The notes: generated by a model not told the origin, from the sequence alone. Positions 46,662 through 56,218 are shown, counted from the stretch's first letter. The stretch: DNA of 64,000 nt from Ramlibacter henchirensis (GCF_004682015.1 NZ_SMLM01000001.1:1674001-1738000); one strand, 5' to 3'. Numbers and translations are program-made.

Positions 46662-47861
46662 ATGAGCCTTGGAACGACGATTGAATCGGGCTTGGTGCGG
46701 CCCGGCCGGCCGGTGCAGGCGCTGGTGCTGATGGGCGGCGGCGCCCGCACCGCCTACCAGGTGGGCGTGCTGCAGGCGCTCGCCTCGATGCTGCGGCTGC
46801 AGGCCGGCCCGGCGGGCGCCTTCCCTTTCCAGGTGCTGGTGGGCACGTCGGCTGGCGCGCTCAACGCGGCGTACCTGGCCAGCGCGGCCGGCGAGGGCCT
46901 GCACGCGTTCGACCGGCTGTCCGCCTTCTGGTCGCGGCTGCGCAGCGAGGACGTCTACGACCTCAGCGTTCCGCTGTGGGTGCGCTTCAGCCGGCTGGTG
47001 ACGGCGGTACGGCTGTGGGGCCAGGCGCGCCGCGCGGGCGCCGTGCTGGACACCATGCCGCTGGTCGACACGCTGCACCGCGCGATCTCGCTCGCCGGCA
47101 TCGAACAGTCGCTCGCCTCCGGCGCCATCGAAACGCTGGCGGTCACCGCCTCCAGCTACACGAGCGGCGTGCACTGGACGTTCTGCCACTCGGCGCAGGA
47201 CCACCGGCACGGAGCCTGGAGCCGCCCTGGGCGCCGCGCCGAGTTCCAGCCGCTCACCATCGAGCACCTGATGGCCTCCAGCGCCATCCCCTTCCTGTTC
47301 CCGGCCACGCCGCTGTGGGTCGACGGCCGCCGCGAGTACTTCGGCGACGGCTCGATGCGGCAGGTCTCGCCGCTGTCGCCCGCGATGCACCTGGGCGCGC
47401 ACCGCATCCTGGTGGTGGGCGTCGGCCAGCCCGAGCGGGCCGGCCTGGCGGGCACGGGCGCCGCGGGCGCTCCCAACCTGGGCGCGATCGCCGGCCACGC
47501 CATGGCCAGCGTGTTTCACGACACGCTGCAGGCCGACGTGGAGCAGGCCCAGCGCGTCACCCGCACGCTGCAGCAGCTGCCGCGCGAGGTGGCGGCGCTG
47601 CTGCCCTATCGCAGCGTGGAAGTGCTCGCCCTGCAGCCGTCGCAGTCGCTCGACGCCATCGCCCAGGACCACGCGCACCTGCTGCCGGCGTCGGTGCGGC
47701 GCGCGCTCGGCGGACTGGGGGCGCGCAAGGGCGGCGGCGGGCTGGCCAGCTACCTTCTTTTCGAGCCTTCGTTCGTGCGGGCGCTGATGGCGCTCGGTGA
47801 GCAGGATGCCTATGCCCGCAAGGCCGAACTGCTCGCCTTCACCGGGGCCCGCGCGGCATAA
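46662..47861 (+). CDS. patatin-like phospholipase
   Basis: This 399-residue protein has a patatin domain with oxyanion-hole GGGARTAYQVG (residues 25-35), nucleophile Ser63 in GTSAG and the catalytic Asp in FGDGSM, where the usual DGG/DGA is DGS. It is a predicted lipid acyl hydrolase, probably intracellular as no signal peptide is visible. It follows the isochorismatase-fold gene at 39 bases. A CATAAT sequence at its stop codon could serve as the -10 of the downstream corA promoter. Confidence 0.87.
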   Translation: MSLGTTIESGLVRPGRPVQALVLMGGGARTAYQVGVLQALASMLRLQAGPAGAFPFQVLVGTSAGALNAAYLASAAGEGLHAFDRLSAFWSRLRSEDVYDLSVPLWVRFSRLVTAVRLWGQARRAGAVLDTMPLVDTLHRAISLAGIEQSLASGAIETLAVTASSYTSGVHWTFCHSAQDHRHGAWSRPGRRAEFQPLTIEHLMASSAIPFLFPATPLWVDGRREYFGDGSMRQVSPLSPAMHLGAHRILVVGVGQPERAGLAGTGAAGAPNLGAIAGHAMASVFHDTLQADVEQAQRVTRTLQQLPREVAALLPYRSVEVLALQPSQSLDAIAQDHAHLLPASVRRALGGLGARKGGGGLASYLLFEPSFVRALMALGEQDAYARKAELLAFTGARAA

Positions 47862-47880
47862 TCGCGCCTTCCCCAGCACC

Positions 47881-47991
47881 GGAGAGAGCTCCTTGGAAGC
47901 ACACCCTAGTCGGTAGCTTTCAACGTCCGTGAGCGGCGTTGGAAGCCTTGCACCCGCGCCGACCCACCCACCCCCTCACGGAGTGAGCCCC
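47881..47991 (+). promoter_or_regulatory. structured corA leader with a possible pseudoknot covering the ribosome binding site
   Basis: A 10-bp stem (47916-47925 with 47937-47946, one G-U) presents an 11-base loop holding CCGTGAG (47927-47933). This heptamer is fully complementary to CTCACGG (47975-47981), which overlaps the Shine-Dalgarno GGAG (47980-47983). The same CTCAC can instead pair with GTGAG (47983-47987), placing GGA in the loop. Two exclusive folds over the start site suggest translational control, perhaps by Mg2+. I do not recognise a known riboswitch class. Confidence 0.45.
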
Positions 47992-48978
47992 ATGCTCAAC
48001 ATCTTCACGCTCGCCAACGGGCGACTGTTCCAGGAAGAGATCGACTCGCTCGAGGAGCTGTCCCGCTTCAAGCCGATCTGGGTCGACCTGGAATCGCCGA
48101 CCATCGAGGAGAAGCGCTGGGTCAAGCAGTACTACGGCCTGTCCATCCCCGAGGACGCGATGGACGAGGACATCGAGGAGTCGGCGCGCTTCTACGAAGA
48201 GGACAACGGCGAGCTGCACATCCGCAGCGACTTCCTGATCGCCGACGACGAGGAGCCGCGCTCGGTGCGCGTGGCCTTCATCCTGAACCAGGCCAACGAG
48301 ACGCTGCGCAGCAAGGGCGTGCTGTTCTCGATCCACGACGAGGACGTCCCCGTGTTCCGGCTGCTGCGGCTGCGCGCGCGCCGCGCGCCGGGCCTGATCG
48401 AGGACCCGAAGGACGTGCTGCTCAAGCTGTTCGACGCCGACGCCGAGTATTCGGCCGACGCGCTGGAAGGCATCTACGACGAGCTGGAGAAGGTGAGCAA
48501 GCAGGTGCTGGCCGGCGAGGTGACCGACACGCTGGCCGGCGAGGTGCTGGGCGACATCGCCCGCCAGGAAGACCTGAACGGCCGCATCCGCCGCAACGTG
48601 ATGGACACGCGCCGCGCCCTGTCCTTCATGATGCGCAGCCGCCTGCTGTCGCAGGAACAGTTCGAGGACGCGCGGCAGATCCTGCGCGACATCGAATCGC
48701 TGGACAACCACACGGCGTTCCTGTTCGACAAGATCAACTTCCTGATGGACGCCACCGTCGGCTTCATCAACATCAACCAGAACAAGATCATCAAGATCTT
48801 CTCGGTGGCCAGCGTGGCGCTGCTGCCGCCGACACTGGTGGCCAGCCTCTATGGCATGAACTTCCAGTTCATGCCGGAGCTGCAGTGGCGCGGGGGCTAT
48901 CCGTTCGCCCTGGCGCTGATGGCCGCCAGCGCGCTCGTGCCGATGTGGTACTTCCGCAAGCGCGGCTGGCTGCGCTGA
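47992..48978 (+). CDS. corA: magnesium/cobalt transporter CorA
   Basis: This 328-residue protein has the acidic cytoplasmic funnel domain, long helix (about 150-270) and two C-terminal transmembrane segments with the selectivity motif GMN in ASLYGMNFQFMPEL, ending in the basic YFRKRGWLR. It forms the pentameric Mg2+ channel. I start at the ATG at 47992 (MLNIFTLANGRLF); the upstream ORF part lies in the structured leader. Its ribosome binding site can be masked by RNA structure. Confidence 0.95.
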   Translation: MLNIFTLANGRLFQEEIDSLEELSRFKPIWVDLESPTIEEKRWVKQYYGLSIPEDAMDEDIEESARFYEEDNGELHIRSDFLIADDEEPRSVRVAFILNQANETLRSKGVLFSIHDEDVPVFRLLRLRARRAPGLIEDPKDVLLKLFDADAEYSADALEGIYDELEKVSKQVLAGEVTDTLAGEVLGDIARQEDLNGRIRRNVMDTRRALSFMMRSRLLSQEQFEDARQILRDIESLDNHTAFLFDKINFLMDATVGFININQNKIIKIFSVASVALLPPTLVASLYGMNFQFMPELQWRGGYPFALALMAASALVPMWYFRKRGWLR

Positions 48979-48996
48979 ACCAGCCGCGCCGCGCGC

Positions 48997-49566
48997 ATGC
49001 GTCCACGTTTTGGCCCGCGCGGCGCCGCCTCGTCGATTCTTTCCATCGCCTGCAGCCTCGCGCACGCGGCCGGTGGTCACCATGCGGTCGACGACGCCCT
49101 GCTGGTGGAAGAAGGCCGATGCGAATTCGAGAGCTGGCACGAACGCCCTTCGGGCTCGGCGCACTTGCTGCACCTGGGCGCCGGATGCCGCATCGGCGCG
49201 GTCGAACTGGCCGCGGCCACCGACCGGCAGCGGCAGGCCGGCGCCACCAGCGCCGGCCATTCGCTGCAGGTGAAGTGGGCCACCGAACTCACCCCCAGTC
49301 TGAGCGCCGGCTTCGCGGCCAGTCCCCGTTGGCGGGCACATGCGCGTCCTCGCTTCCAGGGAACGACCGCTGCCGCGCTGCTCACCTGGTCGGCGGTGGA
49401 AAACGTCCGGTTGCACGCGAACCTCGGGCGCGACTTCGTCCATCGCGACCAGGACGAAACGCGAGGCGGGATCGCGGTCGACTGGTCGCCCGGCGCCGGC
49501 GCCTGGCAGTTGGCGGCGGAACGGTTCCGGCAGGAAGGCGGCGTGATGCGGGAATTCGACCGCTGA
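48997..49566 (+). CDS. exported protein of unknown function, possibly beta-rich
   Basis: This 189-residue protein has a signal peptide-like start (to about AHAAGG) and an HHAVDDALLVEEG segment that I associate with hypothetical proteins of Comamonadaceae. The remainder shows alternating hydrophobic/polar stretches (GSAHLLHLGAGCRIGAVELAAAT, VRLHANLGRDFVHR) that could form beta strands of a small outer-membrane barrel. Function is unknown. It follows corA at 18 bases, and its end lies four bases from the convergent nucleosidase gene. Confidence 0.6.
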   Translation: MRPRFGPRGAASSILSIACSLAHAAGGHHAVDDALLVEEGRCEFESWHERPSGSAHLLHLGAGCRIGAVELAAATDRQRQAGATSAGHSLQVKWATELTPSLSAGFAASPRWRAHARPRFQGTTAAALLTWSAVENVRLHANLGRDFVHRDQDETRGGIAVDWSPGAGAWQLAAERFRQEGGVMREFDR

Positions 49567-49570
49567 GCGA

Positions 49571-50263
49571 TCAGGCCAGCAGCGCATGCACGATCGCCGC
49601 ACTGTGGCGGCTCGCAACGTCACGGACAAACCGCGCGAAGTCCACATGGGCGTCGTCATCCGCCCGGTCCGAAATCGTGCGCACCGCTGCGAACGGCACG
49701 CCGAAGTCGTGGCACACCTGGGCCACCGCAGCGCCCTCCATCTCGACCGCGAGCGCCTGCGGCAGCGCGGCCTGCAGCGCGCGGCATTCGGCGTCGGTCG
49801 AGACGAACCTGTCGCCGCTGACGACCAGGCCCCGGTGCAGCCGCTGCTGCGGAAGCGCTCGCGCAACGGCCGCGGAGAGTCGAGCCGTCAATGCCGCATC
49901 GGTGCGGAACTGGCTCGCGCCGTACAGCGGCACCTCGTAGCGGGGAAAGATCGGGGACGCGTCGAGGTCGTGCTGCAGGAAGGACTCGGCGACCACCACG
50001 TCCCCGACCGACACGCCCGGTCCGAGGCCGCCCGCCACGCCGGTGAAGACGATCTCGGAGACCTGGAAGCGCTCGATGAGAACCGCGGCGGTGGTCGCCG
50101 CCGCCACCTTCCCGATGCGCGACAGCACGGCCACCACTTCGCGCCCGTGCAGGTGCCCGACCCAGAACTCGCGTCCCGCCGCCAGCCGGCGCGATTCGTC
50201 CGGCATGAGGTCCAGGACGGCCGCCAGTTCCTCATGCATCGCGGAGACGATGGCGGTTGTCAT
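49571..50263 (-). CDS. mtnN: 5'-methylthioadenosine/S-adenosylhomocysteine nucleosidase
   Basis: This 230-residue enzyme cleaves adenine from MTA and SAH, recycling products of polyamine synthesis and methylation. Motifs: ATAIVSAMHEELA at the start, VFTGVAGGLGPGVSVGDVVVAE, VSGDRFVS, and the catalytic AVEMEGAAVAQVCHDFGVPFAAVRTISDRADD. Length is normal. It is followed on the same strand by no close gene and precedes convergent genes. Its start lies 53 bases from the acyl-CoA ligase end. Confidence 0.93.
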   Translation of the reverse strand: MTTAIVSAMHEELAAVLDLMPDESRRLAAGREFWVGHLHGREVVAVLSRIGKVAAATTAAVLIERFQVSEIVFTGVAGGLGPGVSVGDVVVAESFLQHDLDASPIFPRYEVPLYGASQFRTDAALTARLSAAVARALPQQRLHRGLVVSGDRFVSTDAECRALQAALPQALAVEMEGAAVAQVCHDFGVPFAAVRTISDRADDDAHVDFARFVRDVASRHSAAIVHALLA

Positions 50264-50316
50264 GGAGACGCTGTGCCCCGCCTCTGCGGCGAAAACGGCG
50301 CGCTACGCCCGCTCCA

Positions 50317-52014
50317 TCACTTCTTGTCGCGCAATTCCCGCCGCAGGATCTTGCCCACCGGCGTCTTGGGCAGCTCCGTTCGGAACTCCACCACCTTGGG
50401 CTGCTTGTAGCCGGTGAGATTGGCGCGGCAGTACTCGCGCACCTTGTCCTCGGTGAGACCGGGATCCTTCTTCACCACGACCAGCTTGACCGCCTCGCCA
50501 GTCTTCTCGTCCGCGACGCCGACCACGCCGCACTCGAGCACACCGTCGAGCTTGGCCACCACATCCTCGACCTCGTTCGGGTACACGTTGAAGCCGGAGA
50601 CCAGCACCATGTCCTTCTTGCGGTCGACGATCTTGAAGTAGCCGCGCTCGTCCATGATGCCGATGTCGCCGCTCTTGAAGAAGCCGTCCGGCGTCATGAC
50701 CTTCGCGGTCTCGTCGGGGCGCTGCCAGTAGCCCGCCATCACCTGCGGGCCCTTGATCGCGATCTCGCCCGGCTGCCCGACGGGCACGTCCCTCCCCTCG
50801 TCGTCGATGCACTTCATCAGCGTCGAGGGGATCGGCACGCCGATGGTGCCGGTGTATTCGGTGCTGGTCACCGGGTTGCAGCTGGCCGACGGCGAGGTCT
50901 CCGACAGGCCGTAGCCCTCGCAGATCGGGCAGCCGGTCTTCTGCAGCCACTTCTGCGCGACGGCGCCCTGCACCGCCATGCCGCCGCCGACCGAGATCTT
51001 CAGGTTCTTCCAGTTGACCTTGTCGAAGTCCGGGTGGTTGGCCAGGCCGTTGAACAGCGTGTTCACCGCCGGGAAACTGTGGAACGTCTGCCGCGAGAGT
51101 TCCTTGAGCACCGCCGGCAGGTCACGCGGGTTCGGGATGAGGATCAGCCGCCCGCCGGTGCGCATGCTCAGCATCATCCCCACGGTGAATGCGAAGATGT
51201 GATACAGCGGCAGCGCGCAGACGCCCGTGGGCTGCTCGCCCGCCGGGACCTTGCCCATCACCGGCTGGTTCCACGCCTCGGACTGCAGCACGTTGGCGAT
51301 GACGTTGCGGTGCAGGAGCACCGCGCCCTTGGATACACCCGTGGTGCCGCCGGTGTACTGCAGCACCGCGACGTCGTCGGGCTTGATCTCCACCGGCCGC
51401 AGCGTCGCGCGGCTGCCGCGCGACACCGCGTCGTTGAAGCGCACGGCGCCCGGCAGGTTGTACGCCGGCACCATCTTCTTGACCTTGCGCACCACGTAGT
51501 TGACGAGGCCGCCCTTGAGCGCGCCGAGCATGTCGCCCATTGCGGCCAGCACCACGTGCCTGACCGGCGTCGCAGCGATGCACTGCTGCAGCGTGTTGGC
51601 GAAGTTCTCGATGATGATGATGGCCTTGGACCCCGAGTCCTTGAGCTGGTGCTCCAGCTCGCGCGGCGTGTACAGCGGGTTGACGTTCACCACGACCAGC
51701 CCCGCGCGCAGGATGGCGGCCACCGCCACCGGGTACTGCGGCACGTTGGGCATCATGATCGCGACCCGGTCGCCCTTGGCCAGTCCCAGGCTCTGCAGGT
51801 AGGCGGCCAGCGCCTGGCTCATCGAGTCGGTCTGCCCGTAGCTCACCTCCTTGCCCATGAAGCTGTAGGCCGGCCGGTCCGCGAACTTGCGGAAGCTCTC
51901 CTCCATCAACTGCACCAGCGAGTGGTACTGCGAGGCGTCGATCTCCGAAGGCACGCCCGGCGGATAGGCGCTCAGCCAGGGCCGCTGGGTGTCGGGGGGT
52001 GGGCTCATGTCCAT
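50317..52014 (-). CDS. fadD: long-chain fatty acid-CoA ligase
   Basis: This 565-residue adenylate-forming enzyme activates fatty acids to acyl-CoA. The AMP-binding motif is LQYTGGTTGVSKGA, with GYGLSETSP, the core A8 loop SGDIGIMDERGYFKIVDRKKDM and the C-terminal catalytic Lys in GKILRREL. It resembles E. coli FadD. No signal or membrane span is present. It lies 33 bases after pntB, possibly cotranscribed with the transhydrogenase genes. Confidence 0.93.
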   Translation of the reverse strand: MDMSPPPDTQRPWLSAYPPGVPSEIDASQYHSLVQLMEESFRKFADRPAYSFMGKEVSYGQTDSMSQALAAYLQSLGLAKGDRVAIMMPNVPQYPVAVAAILRAGLVVVNVNPLYTPRELEHQLKDSGSKAIIIIENFANTLQQCIAATPVRHVVLAAMGDMLGALKGGLVNYVVRKVKKMVPAYNLPGAVRFNDAVSRGSRATLRPVEIKPDDVAVLQYTGGTTGVSKGAVLLHRNVIANVLQSEAWNQPVMGKVPAGEQPTGVCALPLYHIFAFTVGMMLSMRTGGRLILIPNPRDLPAVLKELSRQTFHSFPAVNTLFNGLANHPDFDKVNWKNLKISVGGGMAVQGAVAQKWLQKTGCPICEGYGLSETSPSASCNPVTSTEYTGTIGVPIPSTLMKCIDDEGRDVPVGQPGEIAIKGPQVMAGYWQRPDETAKVMTPDGFFKSGDIGIMDERGYFKIVDRKKDMVLVSGFNVYPNEVEDVVAKLDGVLECGVVGVADEKTGEAVKLVVVKKDPGLTEDKVREYCRANLTGYKQPKVVEFRTELPKTPVGKILRRELRDKK

Positions 52015-52047
52015 GCTTTTGTCTCCTCGTCTGCCTCGTCGGGCCGC

Positions 52048-53472
52048 TTACTCGATCGCCTTGGCCATGTCCTCGACGACCTTCTTGGCATCGCCGAAAA
52101 CCATCATGGTCTTGTCCATGTAGAACAGCTCGTTGTCCAGGCCGGCGTAACCCGCGGCCATCGAGCGCTTGTTGACGATCACCGTCTTGGCCTTGTAGGC
52201 CTCCAGGATCGGCATGCCGTAGATCGGGGTGCCCTTCTGCAGCGCGGCCGGGTTCACCACGTCGTTGGCGCCCAGGATGATGGCCACGTCGGCCTGGCCG
52301 AACTCGCCGTTGATGTCCTCCATCTCGAACACCTGGTCATACGGCACCTCGGCCTCGGCCAGCAGCACGTTCATGTGGCCCGGCATGCGGCCGGCCACGG
52401 GATGGATCGCATATTTGACGTTCACGCCCTTGTGGGTGAGCTTCTCGGCCAGCTCGTTGACGGCGTGCTGCGCGCGCGCCACCGCCAGCCCGTAGCCGGG
52501 GACGATGATCACGGTCTCGGCGTTGCCCAGGATGTAGGCCGCGTCGTCGGCGCTGCCGCTCTTGACGCTGCGTTGCACCGCGTCGCCCGCCGCCGCCTGG
52601 CCCGATTCGCCGCCGAATCCGCCCAGGATCACGTTGAAGAACGAGCGGTTCATCGCCTTGCACATGATGTAGCTCAGGATCGCGCCCGAGCTGCCCACCA
52701 GGGACCCGGCGATGATCAGCATGCTGTTGTTCAGCGAGAAGCCGATGCCCGCGGCCGCCCAGCCCGAATAGGAATTGAGCATCGACACCACCACCGGCAT
52801 GTCGGCCCCGCCGATCGGGATGATGATCAGCACGCCCAGCACGAAGGACAGGGCGAGCATCGCGAAGAACGCCGGCCAGTTCTCGGTGAACATGAACACC
52901 AGGCCGAGCCCGATGGTCAGCAGGCCGAGCGCGAGGTTGAGCATGTGCTGGCCGGGGAACACCACCGGCGCGCCCTTGAAGAGGCGGAACTTGTAGGTGC
53001 CCGAGAGTTTTCCGAACGCGATCACCGAGCCGCTGAAGGTGATGGCGCCGATGGCCGCCCCCAGGAACAGTTCCAGCCGGTTGCCGGCCGGGATGGGCTG
53101 GTCCTTGGGCGCTATGCCGAACGCGCTGGGTTCGGCGACCGCAGCCACCGCGATGAACACCGCGGCCAGGCCGATCATGCTGTGGAAGAAGGCCACCAGT
53201 TCGGGCATCTTGGTCATCTCGACCGTGCGGGCGCGCCAGGCGCCATAGCCGCCGCCCACCAGCAGCCCGAACAGCACCCAGCCCATGCCCTGCACATCCC
53301 GCTCCGACAGTTCGACGATCAAGGCGGCGGTCGTGAACATCGCGATGGCCATGCCGGCCATCCCGAACACGTTGCCGCGGATCGAGGTCGTGGGATGGGA
53401 CAGGCCCTTGAGCGCCTGGATGAAGCAGACCGACGCCACCAGGTAGAGCAGCGTGACGACGTTCATGCTCAT
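52048..53472 (-). CDS. pntB: NAD(P) transhydrogenase subunit beta
   Basis: This 474-residue subunit has eight or more transmembrane segments (domain II part) and the NADP(H)-binding domain III at the C-terminus, with VIIVPGYGLAVARAQHAV and HPVAGRMPGHMNVLLAEA, GANDVVNPAA. It couples proton flow to hydride transfer from NADH to NADP+. Its ATG at 53472 overlaps the pntAb stop as ATGA. Confidence 0.95.
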   Translation of the reverse strand: MSMNVVTLLYLVASVCFIQALKGLSHPTTSIRGNVFGMAGMAIAMFTTAALIVELSERDVQGMGWVLFGLLVGGGYGAWRARTVEMTKMPELVAFFHSMIGLAAVFIAVAAVAEPSAFGIAPKDQPIPAGNRLELFLGAAIGAITFSGSVIAFGKLSGTYKFRLFKGAPVVFPGQHMLNLALGLLTIGLGLVFMFTENWPAFFAMLALSFVLGVLIIIPIGGADMPVVVSMLNSYSGWAAAGIGFSLNNSMLIIAGSLVGSSGAILSYIMCKAMNRSFFNVILGGFGGESGQAAAGDAVQRSVKSGSADDAAYILGNAETVIIVPGYGLAVARAQHAVNELAEKLTHKGVNVKYAIHPVAGRMPGHMNVLLAEAEVPYDQVFEMEDINGEFGQADVAIILGANDVVNPAALQKGTPIYGMPILEAYKAKTVIVNKRSMAAGYAGLDNELFYMDKTMMVFGDAKKVVEDMAKAIE

Positions 53473-53786
53473 GGCTTGTCTCCCGCGGCGGGCGCCTTGC
53501 GCTCTTTCTTCTTGAACATCTCCAGCATCCGGCGCGTGACCAGGAAGCCGCCGAAGATGTTGACGGCGGCCAAGGCCACCGCGAGGACACCCATCGACTT
53601 GCCCAGCCAGCCTTCGGTCAGCGCCGCGGCCAGCATGGCGCCGACGATCACGATGGCCGAGATTGCATTGGTCACCGCCATCAGCGGCGTGTGCAGCGCC
53701 GGCGTGACCGTCCACACGACGTGGTAGCCGACATAGATCGCCAGCACGAAGATGATGAGGTTGATGATGGTGTGGCTGACTTCCAT
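53469..53786 (-). CDS. pntAb: NAD(P) transhydrogenase subunit alpha part 2
   Basis: This 105-residue membrane protein carries three or four transmembrane segments of domain II (INLIIFVLAIYVGYHVVWTVTPALHTPLMAVTNAIS). It is the split half of the alpha subunit that in E. coli is one chain. It stands between pntAa and pntB, overlapping pntB and only two bases from pntAa, giving the three-gene form common in this group. Confidence 0.93.
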   Translation of the reverse strand: MEVSHTIINLIIFVLAIYVGYHVVWTVTPALHTPLMAVTNAISAIVIVGAMLAAALTEGWLGKSMGVLAVALAAVNIFGGFLVTRRMLEMFKKKERKAPAAGDKP

Positions 53787-53788
53787 GA

Positions 53789-54907
53789 TCAGGTCTTCCT
53801 CTTCACTTCGCCGTTCTGCGTCATGAGGCAGGCGGCCACGATGTCGTCTTCCAGGTCGATGTTCATGCCGCCTTCCTTGGTCAGGATGAGCTTGAGGAAG
53901 TCCAGCACGTTGCGGGCGTAGAGCGAGGAAGCGTCGGCCGCCACGAGCGCCGCCAGGTTGGTCTCGCCCACGAGCGTGACGCCATGCTTTGACACGGTGC
54001 GCCCGGGTTCGGTCAGCGGGCAGTTGCCGCCCTGCGCCGCCGCGAGATCGACGATCACCGAGCCCGGCTTCATGGAGCGCACCATGTCCTCGCTCACCAG
54101 CACAGGGGCCGGCCGCCCAGGGATTAGCGCGGTGGTGATCACCACGTCGGCCTGGGCGACGCGCTTGGCGACTTCCGCCTTCTGCCGGTCCAGCCAGCTC
54201 TGCGGCATCGGCCGCGCGTAGCCGCCCACGCCTTCGGCCGCTTCCTTTTCTTCCTGGGTCTCGTAGGGCACGTCGATGAACTTCGCGCCCAGAGATTCCA
54301 CTTGCTCCTTCACCGACGGCCGCACGTCGGACGCCTCGATCACCGCGCCCAGACGCTTGGCCGTGGCGATCGCCTGCAGGCCCGCCACGCCCACGCCGAG
54401 CACGACGACGCGCGCGGCCTTCACCGTGCCCGCCGCGGTCATCAGCATCGGGAAGAAGCGCTGGTACTTGTCGGCCGCGATCATCACGGCCTTGTAGCCG
54501 GCGATGTTGGCCTGCGAGGACAGCACGTCCATGCTCTGCGCGCGCGTCGTGCGCGGCGCCGCTTCGAGCGCGAACGAGGTGAGCCCGGCCGCCGCCAGGC
54601 GCTGCAGGCCGGCAGCGTCGAAGGGATTGAGCATGCCCACCAGCGTGGTGCCCGAGCGCATAGCCCCGAGGTCGTTTTCCTGTGGAGCGCGAACCTTCAG
54701 GACCAGTTCGCAGCCCAGTGCGCCGGCCTGGTCGGTGATCTCGGCACCGGCGGCGACGTAGGCCTCGTCGGTTGCGCTGGCGGCGAGACCGGCCCCGGAG
54801 GCCACCCGCACCGTGTGTCCCTGCGCCTTCAGTTTCTTGGCCGTCTCGGGGGTGACGGCGACGCGGGTTTCGCCCGCCGTCGTTTCGGCGGGCACGCCAA
54901 TGTGCAT
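53789..54907 (-). CDS. pntAa: NAD(P) transhydrogenase subunit alpha part 1
   Basis: This 372-residue soluble subunit binds NAD(H) (domain I). It begins MHIGVPAETTAGETRVAVTPE, as in alanine dehydrogenase/PntA proteins, with VVVLGVGVAGLQAIATAKRLGA as the dinucleotide site and AKFIDVPYETQEEKEAAEGVGGYA. I start at the ATG at 54907; the upstream extension is not family-like. It leads pntAa-pntAb-pntB and is divergent from the metallophosphoesterase gene. Confidence 0.95.
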   Translation of the reverse strand: MHIGVPAETTAGETRVAVTPETAKKLKAQGHTVRVASGAGLAASATDEAYVAAGAEITDQAGALGCELVLKVRAPQENDLGAMRSGTTLVGMLNPFDAAGLQRLAAAGLTSFALEAAPRTTRAQSMDVLSSQANIAGYKAVMIAADKYQRFFPMLMTAAGTVKAARVVVLGVGVAGLQAIATAKRLGAVIEASDVRPSVKEQVESLGAKFIDVPYETQEEKEAAEGVGGYARPMPQSWLDRQKAEVAKRVAQADVVITTALIPGRPAPVLVSEDMVRSMKPGSVIVDLAAAQGGNCPLTEPGRTVSKHGVTLVGETNLAALVAADASSLYARNVLDFLKLILTKEGGMNIDLEDDIVAACLMTQNGEVKRKT

Positions 54908-55028
54908 GGCGGTCTCCTCGCTTGTTGGTGGGGTTGTAAGAGTTACTTCGAGCTTACATGAACTCCGAGGCGCATCCTGGGATCGTACGCACCCGCCTCC
55001 ATCTGCACGGCGCACCAGGCATTCGCCC

Positions 55029-56138
55029 GTGGCCCTCTTCGTCCTCTCCTTCCTCGTCCATGCCTTCATCGGCCTGCGCCTGCTGCCTGCGCTGCCCGCG
55101 TGGGGCGCCTTCGCATTAGGCGCCTGGCTGTTCGCGTCGGCCCTGCTCATCCCGATGGGCCTGCAGGCCCGCCGGTTCGCGCGGCCTCCGCGCGCGGATC
55201 AGCTCGCCACCGCGGGCCTGTTCGCGCTCGGCCTGTTCTCGTCCATGTTCGTGCTCACGCTCGGCCGCGACGTGCTGCTGTTCGCCGCGTTCCTGGCCGA
55301 CGCGGGCAGCCCGGCGTTGCCGCAGACCTCGGCGCGATGGGTCCCGCTGCTGGCCCTCGGCCTGAGCGTGATCGGGCTGCTCAACACGCGGCGCACGGCG
55401 CGGGTGAAGAACGTCGACATCCCGATCACCGGACTACCGCCGGCGCTGCAAGGCTTCACCATCGCCCAGATCAGCGACCTGCACGTCGGACCGACGATCC
55501 GGGCGAGCTACATCCAGCGCATCGTCGACCGCGTCAACCAGCTCGAGGCCGACGCGGTGGCGATCACCGGCGACATCGTCGACGGGCCGGTGCCGGAACT
55601 CGGGCCGCACGTGGCGCCGCTGGCCGGACTGCGCGCTCGGCACGGCAGCTTCTTCGTCACGGGCAACCACGAGTACTACGCGGGTGCCGGGCCGTGGCTG
55701 GCCGAGGTGCGGCGGCTGGGCATCCGCGTGCTGCTCAACGAGCACGTGGTGATCCGGCGAGAGGACACGGCGCTGGTGCTCGCCGGCGTCACCGATTTCA
55801 TGGCCCACCACTTCGATCCCACGCACCAGAGCGATCCCGCCGCGGCGCTGGAAGGCGCGCCGGCCGATGCGGGCGCGCGCATCCTGCTGGCCCATCAGCC
55901 GCGCAGCGCGACAGCGGCCGAAAAGGCCGGGTTCGACCTGCAGATTTCCGGCCACACGCACGGAGGCCAGTTCTTCCCCTGGATCTTTTTCGTGCGCTTC
56001 CAGCAGCCCTTCACGGCCGGGCTGCACCGGCTCGGGGGGCTCTGGGTCTACGTCAGCCGCGGAACAGGTTACTGGGGTCCGCCCAAGCGGGTGGCCGCCC
56101 CGTCCGAGATCACACGGTTGAGGCTGGTGGCCGCGTAA
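55029..56138 (+). CDS. membrane-anchored metallophosphoesterase (YkuE-like)
   Basis: This 369-residue protein has an N-terminal membrane region of about four spans (to about residue 120) and a calcineurin-like phosphoesterase domain: ISDLHVGPT, GDIVDG, GNHEYYAG and GHTHGGQFFP carry the two-metal ligands. Related YkuE/LpxH-like enzymes act on lipid phosphates or pyrophosphates. The start is uncertain; I use the GTG at 55029 where a hydrophobic segment begins. Confidence 0.83.
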   Translation: MALFVLSFLVHAFIGLRLLPALPAWGAFALGAWLFASALLIPMGLQARRFARPPRADQLATAGLFALGLFSSMFVLTLGRDVLLFAAFLADAGSPALPQTSARWVPLLALGLSVIGLLNTRRTARVKNVDIPITGLPPALQGFTIAQISDLHVGPTIRASYIQRIVDRVNQLEADAVAITGDIVDGPVPELGPHVAPLAGLRARHGSFFVTGNHEYYAGAGPWLAEVRRLGIRVLLNEHVVIRREDTALVLAGVTDFMAHHFDPTHQSDPAAALEGAPADAGARILLAHQPRSATAAEKAGFDLQISGHTHGGQFFPWIFFVRFQQPFTAGLHRLGGLWVYVSRGTGYWGPPKRVAAPSEITRLRLVAA

Positions 56139-56218
56139 GCTGGGCTGGCAGCGGTCCTACAAGGACGCAAGGTGGTGTCCCACACGGATGAGTTCGGCCG
56201 GAACCAAAAACTGCCCGA

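Noticed and set aside
50257..53727. A 1156-codon open frame on the plus strand
   Set aside because: It runs opposite fadD and pntB, which are well supported. The composition (His, Arg, Asp, Val, Leu repeats) is that of a shadow frame.
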